Shown: positions 53,887 to 62,874 of the stretch, in pieces
Numbering within the stretch: the first letter of the stretch is position 1
How the letters are laid out: every line of letters starts with the position of its first letter
Assembly: GCA_903935205.1 (NCBI GenBank)
Contig: CAIZQU010000086.1
Span: 1-64,000 of the forward strand
Direction: 5' to 3'
DNA length: 64,000 bases
Origin: an uncultured cyanobacterium
GTDB taxonomy: Bacteria > Cyanobacteriota > Cyanobacteriia > PCC-6307 > Cyanobiaceae
Notes under the pieces: generated by a model
Database searches by the model: none
Seen by the model: the letters and a program-made list of their open reading frames with translations, nothing else
What the model was told of the DNA's origin: nothing
Made by a program: the position numbers and the translations under genes

Positions 53887-54753
53887 TTGAGCTCCTCCGA
53901 CTCGTCCAGCGCCGCATCGGCCCAGCGCAGCGGCGACAGCCGCCTCAACCGGGACGACGTCAGGCCGGAGCCCAATGGCGCCGACCCCCAGGCGGATGCA
54001 ACGCCCACGGCGCCCCCAGCCCGTTCCGACACCATGGTCGTGCCCCCCAACAGATCCACCTCCCGCAGGCCAGCTGATCCTCGCCCTGAAGAGGAAAACC
54101 CCTGGGAGTTCTGGCGCAGCGTGCTGATCACCCTGGCGATCGCCCTCGGTATCCGTCAGTTTCTTGTCGAGGCCCGCTACATCCCTTCCGGTTCGATGCT
54201 GCCCGGTCTGCAGTTGCAGGACCGTCTGCTGGTCGAGAAGCTGAGCTATCTCAGCCGTGCGCCGCGCCGGGGTGAAATTGTCGTCTTCCGTGCTCCCCAC
54301 CACTTCGATCCGGTTCTACGCACCCAGTACGGCGACGCCGGACCCCTCCGCTGCCTGCTGGTCAACCTGCCCCTGATCGGTTCGATCCCGGGTCTCCAGC
54401 AACCCGCCTGCGATGCCTTCATCAAACGGGTGATCGGATTGCCTGGAGAGCGTCTGGTGGTTGATCCCCGGGGCAGGGTCACGATCGATGGCAGCCCTCT
54501 GGTCGAGCCCTATGTGAGCAATTTCTGCCCGGTCGATCCCCGGGGCATCGGCCCCTGTCGACCGCTCAACGTCCTGGTACCGCCGGGCCACGTCGTGGTC
54601 CTGGGCGATAACAGGGCCAACTCCTGGGATGGGCGCTTCTGGCCCGGGGGACCCTTTCTGCCGGATCGCCAGATCATCGGTCGGGCCTTCTTTCGTTTCT
54701 TTCCTTTCAGCGCTTTCGGCTCGCTGCCAGAGCCCAACGCTCCCGTTCGCTGA
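53887..54753 (+). CDS. lepB: Signal peptidase I
   Basis: A 288-residue membrane protease that removes Sec and Tat signal peptides. After an 70-residue disordered N-terminus, one membrane helix ('FWRSVLITLAIALGIRQFLV') leads to the catalytic Ser103 in 'ARYIPSGSMLPGL' and the general base Lys180 in 'DAFIKRVIGLPGERL'; 'VVVLGDNRANSWDGRFW' is the third signature. A TTG start at 53887 is the only early option; a Met at residue 50 is an alternative. The 3' end overlaps the convergent dihydroorotase-like gene by 47 bases. Confidence 0.95.
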   Translation: MSSSDSSSAASAQRSGDSRLNRDDVRPEPNGADPQADATPTAPPARSDTMVVPPNRSTSRRPADPRPEEENPWEFWRSVLITLAIALGIRQFLVEARYIPSGSMLPGLQLQDRLLVEKLSYLSRAPRRGEIVVFRAPHHFDPVLRTQYGDAGPLRCLLVNLPLIGSIPGLQQPACDAFIKRVIGLPGERLVVDPRGRVTIDGSPLVEPYVSNFCPVDPRGIGPCRPLNVLVPPGHVVVLGDNRANSWDGRFWPGGPFLPDRQIIGRAFFRFFPFSAFGSLPEPNAPVR

Positions 54754-55990
54754 AGCCTGAAGCGACCACCCGACCCCGCAGACGCGGATCTCCTGGATCT
54801 GGTCGATTGGCCGCCTGGGAGGGATCGCCACCCTCACCGAAGCTGGCTGCTGCCAGGGGATCAAACAGGATCCAATCGCCGCTCCCGGGTTCCAACCTCA
54901 GGGGTTCCAGGCCGAGGAAGCGGCAGGGGCCCCAGCAGAGGGCCTGCCAGAGCAGGGCAGGGGACCAGCCGTGTCCCACCACCAGCTCCTGCCAGAGCAT
55001 CGGCAACACCAGCCCATGGCCGGCGATGCCCGGTCGGCGCTGATCCAGGGGCAACAGCCGTTCCTCGGCATCGAGGGCTTCGTGGTGGACCGCCACGGCG
55101 CTCAGCAGCCCTTCGGCCATGGCGCTGATCAGGGCCTGCCGATCGCCGGGGCCGCCGAGGGAGGGGATCAGTCTCCATCCCTCCGCATCGGGATCGAGCT
55201 GGCCGCAATCGGCCAGCAGATGCCACCAGCACACGCTCGCCGGCGGTGGGTTGATCGCCCTGCGCAGCAGCTCCACCCCCTCGGCGGTGGAAAGGTTCAT
55301 CAGGCGCAGGGGAGCCTCGGGAAGGACTGTGGTGAGGCTGAGCAGCGCCTGCAGTGGCAGCACCTCGCTCAGGAATGGATCCACCGGCCAGCCCGAGCGC
55401 AGGGCTTCCACCCGTTCGCGTACAAATCCGTCGCGGCTGAGGCTCGGATCCCTGGGGGCCACCAGCAAGGGGCTGGGTCCCATCTCGGCAAGCCGCAGGC
55501 CGCGTTCCAGCAGCGCCAGGGGCGGCAGCGACGCCCCTGCGGCGAGCCCGCACGCCCCCGCCTCCAGCTGCTCGGCATGGCGGGCGAGCTCCTGGTCGTT
55601 GCCACCCTGGCTGAAGGCACCCCAGAGCAGCAGGCGCTGGGGGCTGGTCCAGCTCAGATCAAAGGCCTCGGGGCAGTCCCGCCAGGGCCGGGCCCATGGC
55701 AGCAGGGCCACGGTTCCATAGCCTCCTGCCCGGGCCGCCGCCGCCAGGCTGTCGAGGGTCTCATCGCGTCCCTGCAGGGGTTCGCGCAGAACGCTGTGGG
55801 GATCGACGAGTGCCGGGCCCAGCCAGAGCTGTGAGGCATCGATCGTCCAATCCACCGACCCATCCCCAAGGGCGTCCCCCCCGAGGGAGATGAGGCGGTC
55901 ACCACGCAGCAGGGCATCGCAGATCCGGGGGGGGCAGTCCGGTCCCTCCAGGAGGTTGACCTGTCGCAACAGCAGCGTAGCCGTGGCCAT
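54707..55990 (-). CDS. Dihydroorotase-like protein lacking the metal-binding HxH
   Basis: A 427-residue amidohydrolase-fold protein of the PyrC-like group ('LLLRQVNLLEGPDCPPRICD', 'WTIDASQLWLGPALVDPHSV', 'LREPLQGRDETLDSLAAAAR', 'GGYGTVALLP'). The active-site motif of dihydroorotases, DxHxHLREP, reads DPHSVLREP here: the second His is Val, and I find no clear carboxylated Lys or later His set. It is therefore unlikely to be catalytic; inactive dihydroorotase paralogues can act as structural partners of aspartate carbamoyltransferase. Start at 55990. Confidence 0.82.
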   Translation of the reverse strand: MATATLLLRQVNLLEGPDCPPRICDALLRGDRLISLGGDALGDGSVDWTIDASQLWLGPALVDPHSVLREPLQGRDETLDSLAAAARAGGYGTVALLPWARPWRDCPEAFDLSWTSPQRLLLWGAFSQGGNDQELARHAEQLEAGACGLAAGASLPPLALLERGLRLAEMGPSPLLVAPRDPSLSRDGFVRERVEALRSGWPVDPFLSEVLPLQALLSLTTVLPEAPLRLMNLSTAEGVELLRRAINPPPASVCWWHLLADCGQLDPDAEGWRLIPSLGGPGDRQALISAMAEGLLSAVAVHHEALDAEERLLPLDQRRPGIAGHGLVLPMLWQELVVGHGWSPALLWQALCWGPCRFLGLEPLRLEPGSGDWILFDPLAAASFGEGGDPSQAANRPDPGDPRLRGRVVASGFSERERWALAASRKR

Positions 55991-55997
55991 AGTGGGC

Positions 55998-57341
55998 TCA
56001 GAGGGCACCGGCGGCGGTGCGATCGATCACCCCCCCCAGGTGGGCGGTGAGGTTGAGGCAGCTGACCACCGGCGCCGCGTCGCCGCCGCCGGGGTAATCG
56101 ATCACGGTGATGCCTCCGTTGCCCTGTTTGATCGACCAGATCGCGGCCGGACCAAGGCCCAGCAGGGCGCAGAGGATGGTCTTGTTGACGGCATCGTGGG
56201 CCACCACCAGCGCCGTTTCATCCGGGTTGAGGCCTGCCACGATCTGCTTCCAGCTGGCCAGGGAGCGGTCCCAGACCTGCTGAATGGTTTCGCCGTCGGG
56301 CATCACCACGGTTTCAGGGGCCACCTTCCAGGCCTGGAGCAGCTCCGGCCATCCCTCAGCGATTTCGGTTTCCAGCCGGCCTTCCCACTGGCCGTGGGCG
56401 ATCTCCACCAGCCCTGCGCAGCTGGTGAGGGGAACACCGGGATGGGCGGCCAGGATCAGCTCGGCGGTCTGGCGTGGCCGGGCCATCGGACTGGTGTAGG
56501 CCCTCTGGATGGGCACCGCAGCCAAGCCGTCCCGGGCTGCGGCTGCCTGATCCCGACCATTGGCATTGAGCGGGATGTCGATCTGTCCCTGGAACCGCCC
56601 CTGGCGATTCCAGTCGGTTTCACCGTGGCGCACCAGCAGGAGACGGGGCCCCGGCCCCTTCGGCGGCATGGTTACACCCAGATGGGCGGTGCCGTTGTGG
56701 GATTCGATCTGGACCGCGATGCCGCCGTCCGCAGCGCGGCCGAGATTGAGCACGGAGATGGCGGCGTTTTCAAGCCGCAGACGCCTGAACCCTGAGGCCG
56801 GCAGGCCGAGCAGCTGCAGGATCAGGCAGCGCAGGATGGCGTTATGGGCCACCACCAGCACCGTGGCCGTGGCCGTGCCATCCAGCTCTGTGAGGTGGCG
56901 GCTAATCAGACCATCATTGAAACGACGGGCCTGCTCCATCAGCTCCAGCAGGGGCTTGAAACGCCGCCCGTCGGGCTGGTCCAGTTCCAGGTTTTCTGGA
57001 TGCTGGCGCCAGAGACGCTCCTGCTCGGGGAAGCGCTCACGGATCTCCTGCCGCCGCAGTCCGCTCCAGGGAGCCAGATCGATCTCCAGCAGGTCGTCGC
57101 TCAGCTGGGGCTGGCAGGGTGAGCCGTGCACCGTGAGCAGCTCGCTGGCCGTCGCCTGGGCCCGCTGCAGCGGTGAGCAGTAGACGGCGTGAAACTCCAG
57201 GGGAGCCAAAGCCTGCCCCACGCGACGGGCCTGATCCAGGCCGGCGTCACTGAGTCGGGAGAGGTCGTCCCGGCCCTGGATGCGCTCCTCGAGGTTGAAG
57301 CTGCTCAGGCCATGGCGCACCAGCGCGATCCGAAGGGGCAC
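55998..57341 (-). CDS. Histidine phosphatase protein with two phosphoglycerate-mutase-like domains
   Basis: A 447-residue protein with two complete histidine-phosphatase domains. Domain 1 starts 'RIALVRHGLSSFNLEERIQG' with the second catalytic His in 'LVVAHNAILRCLI'. Domain 2 starts 'LLLVRHGETDWNRQGRFQG' with 'ALVVAHDAVNKTIL'. Both have the RHG nucleophile and the 'PLxRAxxTA' context ('YCSPLQRAQATA', 'YTSPMARPRQTA'). Tandem-domain forms occur in picocyanobacteria; whether it is a mutase or a phosphatase is not known. The GTG at 57341 starts the family N-terminus. It lies directly upstream of the dihydroorotase-like gene. Confidence 0.9.
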   Translation of the reverse strand: MPLRIALVRHGLSSFNLEERIQGRDDLSRLSDAGLDQARRVGQALAPLEFHAVYCSPLQRAQATASELLTVHGSPCQPQLSDDLLEIDLAPWSGLRRQEIRERFPEQERLWRQHPENLELDQPDGRRFKPLLELMEQARRFNDGLISRHLTELDGTATATVLVVAHNAILRCLILQLLGLPASGFRRLRLENAAISVLNLGRAADGGIAVQIESHNGTAHLGVTMPPKGPGPRLLLVRHGETDWNRQGRFQGQIDIPLNANGRDQAAAARDGLAAVPIQRAYTSPMARPRQTAELILAAHPGVPLTSCAGLVEIAHGQWEGRLETEIAEGWPELLQAWKVAPETVVMPDGETIQQVWDRSLASWKQIVAGLNPDETALVVAHDAVNKTILCALLGLGPAAIWSIKQGNGGITVIDYPGGGDAAPVVSCLNLTAHLGGVIDRTAAGAL

Positions 57342-57461
57342 AGACCATGCGCCGCAGGGATTCCCATCGTATGGGAGCAGCTGCAGGGAGCTGCGGTCCG
57401 CGGCGGCGGCTGGGCGCCAGGCGACAGAATGCAGGATCGGCATTGTGGCGAGGCCCAGCGG

Positions 57462-58871
57462 TTGAAGTCCCTTCCTTCCCGGCCGTCCACATCTTCGGGA
57501 AGCCCAGGCGAACCGACCTGGAAGGTTCTGCTGGCCCTCCTTTGCCTGGCGCTCACGGCCCTGCTCTGGTTCCAGGGTCTGGCCGGAAGCCTCGATCTGC
57601 CATCCGTCAGCAACGACCTGGAGCTGCGCCAGCTCGAACTTGCCGCCCTGGCTGAGGGCACTTTGCCCAGGCCGATGGCTGAGCTGCTCCTCGGGGAGGA
57701 TCCGAGGGAACGGCTGGCCACCAGCCTTGAAACCAGAATCAGCGGCGGCCCCACGCCGGCGCCGGCCGTCGAACGCCTCGAACTCGCCCTGCTGCGCCGC
57801 GGTGCCTCCCCCGCTGAGGGGGACCAGCCGATCCGGGATCTGGTGCCGATGGTGGCGGCGGCGCGAAGGCCCCTGCTCGATGCCTTGCTGGGGCAACAGC
57901 GGATCTCCGTGGAGCGCCAGCAGGAGCTGCTGCAGGCCTGGCACCACCATCCCCTGGTGGCCCAGTTGAGCTGTGAGCAGCTCGGAGGGCCGGAGCCCAG
58001 CTGCCCCGCCGCCCGTCGAGGGCCGCTGTTGCTGCTCCAGCTGTTGGGCATTCAGGTGCTACCGACCCTGCTGCTGCTGCTGGGGGCGGTTTTGCTGATC
58101 CGCGAGCTATGGCTTCATTTCAGCGGACGGCGTGCGAGCCCACCACCGCTGGTCGGCCCACCCCTGTCGCTGGTGGACATCACCTTGCTGATCGCTGGAG
58201 GCTTCGTGCTGATCGGCGAGGTGTTTCTGCCCCAGTTGCTTCATCTGCCCCTGCAACAGCTGCTGCAGCGGCTGTTCGCCGAGCATCCTGCCAGGGTGCA
58301 GGGGCTGCAGGTGTTGATCCTCTACGCCAGCCTCAGCCCGGCTCCGCTGCTGTTCCTACGCCACCTGCTGCCGCTGGAGGGGAGGCCTGCCGATGGCTGG
58401 TTGCAGTGGCGTTGGCGGCCCCTGCTGCGACCCCTGCGGGAGGCCGTGGTCATGGTGTTGATGGTGATGCCGCCGGTCGCCTTGAGCGGCTGGCTGATCG
58501 ACACCCTCTGGAGCAACCCCGGGGGCAGCAACCCCATGCTCGACCTCGTGCTCACAGGCAGCGATCCCTTTGCCCTGGCCTGTTTCGCCCTCACGGCGAT
58601 CGTGCTCGCTCCCCTGTTCGAGGAAACCCTGTTCCGTGGAGTGCTGCTGCCTGCCCTGGGCCGGCGGCTCGGCGCCGCCGTCGCCGTGGTGCTCAGCGCA
58701 GCCCTGTTCGCCGCCGCCCATCTGAGCCTCACCGAACTGGTGCCGTTGTTCTTACTGGGCTGTGGCCTGGGTCTGCTGCGGCTGCGCAGCGGCCGTCTGG
58801 CGGCTTCGGTGTTGATGCACGCCCTCTGGAATGGCATCACCTTCGCCAACCTGCTCTTGCTGGCCGCCTGA
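57462..58871 (+). CDS. CPBP family intramembrane metalloprotease (CAAX protease type)
   Basis: A 469-residue membrane protein. After one N-terminal helix ('VLLALLCLALTALLWFQG') there is a soluble region to about 190, then seven or so membrane segments. The CPBP (Abi) signature is complete: 'APLFEETLFRGVLLPALG' (EExxxR), 'ALFAAAHLSLTELVPLF' (FxxxH) and 'VLMHALWNGITFANLLL' (HxxxN). Roles in this family range from prenyl-protein processing to bacteriocin immunity; here it is unknown. A TTG at 57462 fits; the ATG at 57429 is an alternative. It is divergent from the histidine-phosphatase gene. Confidence 0.9.
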   Translation: MKSLPSRPSTSSGSPGEPTWKVLLALLCLALTALLWFQGLAGSLDLPSVSNDLELRQLELAALAEGTLPRPMAELLLGEDPRERLATSLETRISGGPTPAPAVERLELALLRRGASPAEGDQPIRDLVPMVAAARRPLLDALLGQQRISVERQQELLQAWHHHPLVAQLSCEQLGGPEPSCPAARRGPLLLLQLLGIQVLPTLLLLLGAVLLIRELWLHFSGRRASPPPLVGPPLSLVDITLLIAGGFVLIGEVFLPQLLHLPLQQLLQRLFAEHPARVQGLQVLILYASLSPAPLLFLRHLLPLEGRPADGWLQWRWRPLLRPLREAVVMVLMVMPPVALSGWLIDTLWSNPGGSNPMLDLVLTGSDPFALACFALTAIVLAPLFEETLFRGVLLPALGRRLGAAVAVVLSAALFAAAHLSLTELVPLFLLGCGLGLLRLRSGRLAASVLMHALWNGITFANLLLLAA

Positions 58872-58909
58872 CAGACCAGTCGGCTGCCAGTTGCTGGGGG
58901 GCCCCTGGG

Positions 58910-59419
58910 GTGGTTCACTTGCGCAGCACTTCTACGGCAGCCTTGGTCGCCATTCCCACTTCCGCGCCCCAGCGCCCGAGCGTCCATCGCCCCGATGGCC
59001 AGCCATCGCCACGCGCCGCGCGCCGCCGTTCGCTTCAGCTCGTCCGGGGCTCGCTTTCGGCCCGCAGGGTCGAAAGCCATTCACCCGTTTTGGCCGGCCT
59101 GCATCGCGCCAGCACTGGAATCCTGGCGGGTCTGGGCCTGTCATTGGTCGGCCTGAGCGCCCTCAGCCAGCACTGGCAGACCGTCTTCTCCCTGAACTAT
59201 GCCCAGCTTCAGGCCTCCCGCAGCCTCGAACAGAAATTGCAGGAATCCGCTGCCCTGTTGGAGCAACACCATCTCGGCGCCGCACGGCGTCCGGGCCAGC
59301 TGGTGCCAACCAGCAGCGAGAAGTTGATCCACATCGGTCCACCGAAGGTGATCCCGGCCCCCGCCGGCTTTTCAATCCTGGCCCACCTGCCCCGGCAGCC
59401 CATGCCAGCCGGCTACTGA
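58910..59419 (+). CDS. FtsL-like single-pass protein upstream of ftsI
   Basis: A 169-residue protein. About 60 basic, Pro/Arg-rich cytoplasmic residues are followed by one membrane helix ('TGILAGLGLSLVGLSALSQH'), then a heptad-patterned helix ('YAQLQASRSLEQKLQESAAL') and a Pro-rich tail. This is the topology of the divisome proteins FtsL and FtsB. Its stop overlaps the ftsI start (TGATG, at 59419), where ftsL sits in many bacteria. No sequence motif proves it. A GTG start at 58910 is chosen; a TTG at 58919 is also possible. Confidence 0.55.
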   Translation: MVHLRSTSTAALVAIPTSAPQRPSVHRPDGQPSPRAARRRSLQLVRGSLSARRVESHSPVLAGLHRASTGILAGLGLSLVGLSALSQHWQTVFSLNYAQLQASRSLEQKLQESAALLEQHHLGAARRPGQLVPTSSEKLIHIGPPKVIPAPAGFSILAHLPRQPMPAGY

Positions 59420-61278
59420 TGGCACGCGCCGCCACCCGCCGCCATCCCCCTGCCGCCAGCGGTTCCCACGACCGCCGAAGCCACGGCGAGCCTCGTGCAC
59501 GGTCTCGACGCCATCGGGTTGTCGCCGAGCTGCCGGGCTCCTCCCCGCGGCGGATGGTGGCGGTGTATCTGCTGTTGTGCGCCGCCCTTGTCGGCCTGGG
59601 CGGTCGTCTGGCCTGGCTGCAACTGGTCGAGGGTGCCCAGCTGCAGGCCAAGGCCCGCTCCCATCAGACCCTGAAGGTCGATCCCCTCGGCGAGCGGCGC
59701 ACAGTGGTCGACCGGATGGGTCGGCTGGTGGCGATCGATGAGGAGCGCTTCACCCTCTGGGCCCACCCCCAGTACTTCAACTTCCCCAACGATCCTCCCC
59801 AGCGGGTCCGGCCTCCTGCCGATGTGGCCAAGGCCCTGTCTGTGGTTCTGGCCCAGCCCGTCGACACGTTGCGCCGCGCCCTGGGCGATCACAAGAGTGG
59901 CGTGCGTCTGGCCACCAACCTTGATCCGGAGACCGCAGCCCAGGTGCGCAAGCTGGGCATCAGCGGCCTCGACCTCGACCCATACCCCCAGCGCATCTAT
60001 CCCCAGGGCGGTCTCTTCGCCAATGTGGTGGGCTTCCTCAATAGCGAACGCCAGCCCCAGGCTGGACTGGAACAGAGCCGAGACCGCGACCTGCGGCGCC
60101 AGGAAACCCCGTTCACCTTGCGTCGCGGTGCCGACGGCACCCCCCTTCCCGATGGCCTGCGGCCCGGCTCCCTCTACGGCGATGACCTACGGCTGCAGCT
60201 CACCCTTGATGCCCGACTGCAGCTGGTGGCTCAGCAGGCCCTGGCGCGGCAGGTGAAGCAGTGGAATGCCAAGCGTGGTGCGGCCCTGGTGATCGATGCC
60301 CGCAATGGCGAACTTCTGGCTCTGGCCTCCACCCCCACCTACGATCCGAACGCCTACTGGAAGTACGACCCAGGGTTGTTCCGTGAGTGGTCCGTCCAGG
60401 ACCTCTACGAACCCGGTTCCACCTTCAAGCCGATCAATCTTGCCCTGGCCCTGCAGGAGAAGGTGATCGATCCCAAGGGCACGATCTACGACAGCGGCCA
60501 GCTGACGATCGGCGGATGGCCGATCTTCAACGCTGATCGCAGCGGCCATGGCAGCATCGACTTCCCCACGATCCTGCAGGTGTCCAGCAATGTGGCGATG
60601 GTTCAGGCCATGGCCCAGATGAATCGGGATCGCTATTGGCGCTGGCTGCATAATCTCGGCATTGATGCCGTGCCTGATACGGATCTGCCCGGTGCCGTAG
60701 CGGGCCAGCTCAAGACCCGCGCTGACTTCACCGCCGGTGCGATTGAGCCCGCCACCGCCGCCTTCGGCCAGGGGTTTTCGCTCACTCCCCTGAAGCTGCT
60801 CCAGCTGCACGCCATGCTGGCCAATGGTGGCCGCCTGGTCAGCCCCCACATTACCCGCGGTCTGCGATCCGGTGATGCCCTGGCTAGCAAGGGCACCCCC
60901 ACCGGTGTCCAGTTGCTCGATCCCAAGGTCACCCGCACGGTGATCGACTGGATGGAGACGGTGGTGGAAAAGGGCAGCGGCAAGGGCCTGCAGATTCCTG
61001 GCTATCGCATCGGCGGCAAGACCGGCACCGCCCAGAAGGCCCACAACGGTGTTTACATCCCAGGGGCGCGCATCTGCAGCTTCGTCGCCGTGCTGCCGAT
61101 CGAGGATCCCCGCTACGTCGTTCTGGTGGTGGTCGATGAACCCCAGGGGGGCAATGCCTATGGCGCCACCGTGGCGGTGCCTGTGGCACGCCAGATCGTC
61201 GAAGCGTTGCTGGTGCTCCAGCAGATCCCCCCGAGCCGTCCGGTCGCAGCCATGGCGAAACCAGCACCTGCCCGCTGA
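59419..61278 (+). CDS. ftsI: Septal peptidoglycan transpeptidase FtsI (class B PBP)
   Basis: A 619-residue penicillin-binding protein. A basic N-terminus (1-45) precedes the membrane anchor '[20 protein letters not shown]'. The dimerisation region ('[20 protein letters not shown]') leads to the transpeptidase domain with the three active-site motifs: 'EPGSTFKPI' (Ser334), 'VSSNVAM' (SSN, 389-391) and '[10 protein letters not shown]' (KTGT, 534-537). It cross-links septal peptidoglycan. It overlaps the FtsL-like gene by one base, and tal follows 72 bases later. Confidence 0.95.
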   Translation: MARAATRRHPPAASGSHDRRSHGEPRARSRRHRVVAELPGSSPRRMVAVYLLLCAALVGLGGRLAWLQLVEGAQLQAKARSHQTLKVDPLGERRTVVDRMGRLVAIDEERFTLWAHPQYFNFPNDPPQRVRPPADVAKALSVVLAQPVDTLRRALGDHKSGVRLATNLDPETAAQVRKLGISGLDLDPYPQRIYPQGGLFANVVGFLNSERQPQAGLEQSRDRDLRRQETPFTLRRGADGTPLPDGLRPGSLYGDDLRLQLTLDARLQLVAQQALARQVKQWNAKRGAALVIDARNGELLALASTPTYDPNAYWKYDPGLFREWSVQDLYEPGSTFKPINLALALQEKVIDPKGTIYDSGQLTIGGWPIFNADRSGHGSIDFPTILQVSSNVAMVQAMAQMNRDRYWRWLHNLGIDAVPDTDLPGAVAGQLKTRADFTAGAIEPATAAFGQGFSLTPLKLLQLHAMLANGGRLVSPHITRGLRSGDALASKGTPTGVQLLDPKVTRTVIDWMETVVEKGSGKGLQIPGYRIGGKTGTAQKAHNGVYIPGARICSFVAVLPIEDPRYVVLVVVDEPQGGNAYGATVAVPVARQIVEALLVLQQIPPSRPVAAMAKPAPAR

Positions 61279-61349
61279 GGGCCTGGGCTGGTCCGGCGGC
61301 GCTGGCTACGTTGCCCATCAGGGAATCCCAGCTCGGAGCGAAGCGAACC

Positions 61350-62357
61350 ATGGCCAACCTGCTTGACCAACTGGCCGCGATCACGGTCGTCGTGGCCGAT
61401 ACCGGCGACATCGATGCGATCCGCCAGTTCACCCCACGGGATGCCACCACCAACCCCTCCCTGATCCTGGCCGCAGCCCAGATCCCCACGTATCAGGACC
61501 TGATCGATCGCTCCTTGCGGGAATCGCGTCAGGCGATGGGGCCAGGGGCCAGTGCTGCGGAAGTGGTGAGCGAAGCCCTCGATGAGCTCAGCGTCACCTT
61601 CGGTAAGGAGATTCTGCGGATCGTTCCCGGGCGGGTGTCCACCGAGGTGGATGCCCGTCTCAGTTACGACACCGAGGCCACAGTGGCCAAGGCCCGCAAG
61701 TTGATCGCTCTCTATGGCCAGGCGGGTATCGACCCCGAGCGGGTGCTGATCAAGATCGCCTCCACCTGGGAGGGGATCCGTGCCGCCGAGCAGCTGGAGC
61801 GCGAGGGCATTCACTGCAACCTCACCCTGCTGTTCGGCTTCGCACAGGCTGTGGCCTGCGCCGAGGCCGGGGTCACGCTGATCTCGCCGTTCGTGGGGCG
61901 GATCCTGGATTGGTACAAGAAATCCACCGGTCGCGATAGCTATCCCGGTCCCGAAGATCCCGGCGTGATCTCTGTGACAAGGATTTTCAACTACTACAAG
62001 ACGCACGGATACCGCACCGAGGTGATGGGGGCCAGCTTCCGTAATTGCGAGGAGATCATCGAGCTGGCGGGCTGCGATCTGCTTACGATCGCCCCGGCTC
62101 TGATGGATCAGCTGCGCTCCAGCGATGCGGTTCTCCAGCGTCGCCTCGATGCCGCTGCCCCTGGTCCAGCTGAGGCCAAGATCACCCTCGACGAGAGCGG
62201 CTTCCGGGCCCTGATGGCCGAGGACACGATGGCCAGCGAGAAGCTTGATGAGGGCATCCGCGGTTTTGCCAAGGCGATCGAGACCCTGGAAACCCTGCTG
62301 GCCGGCCGCTTGACCGAGCTGGAGGGCCAGGGCGCGACCCTTGCCTACAGCCGCTGA
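61350..62357 (+). CDS. tal: Transaldolase
   Basis: A 335-residue pentose-phosphate enzyme moving a dihydroxyacetone unit between sugar phosphates. '[19 protein letters not shown]', '[15 protein letters not shown]' and '[20 protein letters not shown]' (with the Schiff-base Lys in LIKIAST) and '[20 protein letters not shown]' are diagnostic of the classical long TalB-type family. In cyanobacteria it acts in night-time carbon oxidation. The ATG at 61350 gives the standard N-terminus. Confidence 0.97.
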   Translation: MANLLDQLAAITVVVADTGDIDAIRQFTPRDATTNPSLILAAAQIPTYQDLIDRSLRESRQAMGPGASAAEVVSEALDELSVTFGKEILRIVPGRVSTEVDARLSYDTEATVAKARKLIALYGQAGIDPERVLIKIASTWEGIRAAEQLEREGIHCNLTLLFGFAQAVACAEAGVTLISPFVGRILDWYKKSTGRDSYPGPEDPGVISVTRIFNYYKTHGYRTEVMGASFRNCEEIIELAGCDLLTIAPALMDQLRSSDAVLQRRLDAAAPGPAEAKITLDESGFRALMAEDTMASEKLDEGIRGFAKAIETLETLLAGRLTELEGQGATLAYSR

Positions 62358-62457
62358 GGCGGTTGCGGGGCACCCTGCCTCCGCGGGACGGCCAGGGGCC
62401 TCGATGGGCTGATCCGGCCGCGCCGATTCCCCGTTCCTACGCCTCATTCATCCCACC

Positions 62458-62835
62458 ATGAATGCCCTCGACACCATGCGCGCCCTTGCCAGCACCGGTG
62501 AGGTGATCGAAGTGGAGCCCGGAACCCTGATCTTCCGGGCCGGTGAATCCGGCGACTGCATGTTCGGCTTGCTCGAGGGCACCGTCGAACTGAGCTGGAA
62601 CGGCGACAGCGGCCACGAACAGATCCAGGCCGGCGATGTCTTCGGTGCCGGTGCTCTGGTCACCCAGGACCACCGCCGTTATGGCAATGCCAAGGCTCTC
62701 AGCCCTTGCCGCCTGCTGGTGATGAACCGCGAGAAGTTCCTGTTCGCTGTGCAGGAGGCGCCGATGTTTGCCATTGAGCTGCTCGGTTCGATCGATCAGC
62801 GCCTGCGCGATCTCAAGGACTGCACCCGTGGCTGA
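62458..62835 (+). CDS. Cyclic-nucleotide-binding domain protein
   Basis: A 125-residue protein consisting of one CAP-effector-like domain: 'VEPGTLIFRAGESGDCMFGL', 'LEGTVELSW', 'IQAGDVFGAGALVTQDHRRY' and a closing helix. There is no DNA-binding helix-turn-helix, so it is not a CRP-type regulator by itself. The Arg that binds the cyclic phosphate in true cAMP proteins (R..L/V..L) is not obvious, so ligand binding is uncertain. It follows tal by 100 bases and is convergent with the next gene. Confidence 0.9.
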   Translation: MNALDTMRALASTGEVIEVEPGTLIFRAGESGDCMFGLLEGTVELSWNGDSGHEQIQAGDVFGAGALVTQDHRRYGNAKALSPCRLLVMNREKFLFAVQEAPMFAIELLGSIDQRLRDLKDCTRG

Positions 62836-62874
62836 TCCGAGGGGGGGCGGGAGGTTCCGCCGCTCGGATCAGCC
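62830..62874. terminator. Bidirectional stem-loop covering both stop codons
   Basis: ggctgatccgag (62830-62841) and ctcggatcagcc (62863-62874) are exact inverted copies. Inside, ggcgg and ccgcc (62846-62850, 62857-62861) extend the stem after a short internal loop. The left arm contains the TGA of the cyclic-nucleotide-binding gene, and the right arm contains the stop of the convergent minus-strand gene. It is symmetric, so it can work for both transcripts. There is no T-run. Confidence 0.65.
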
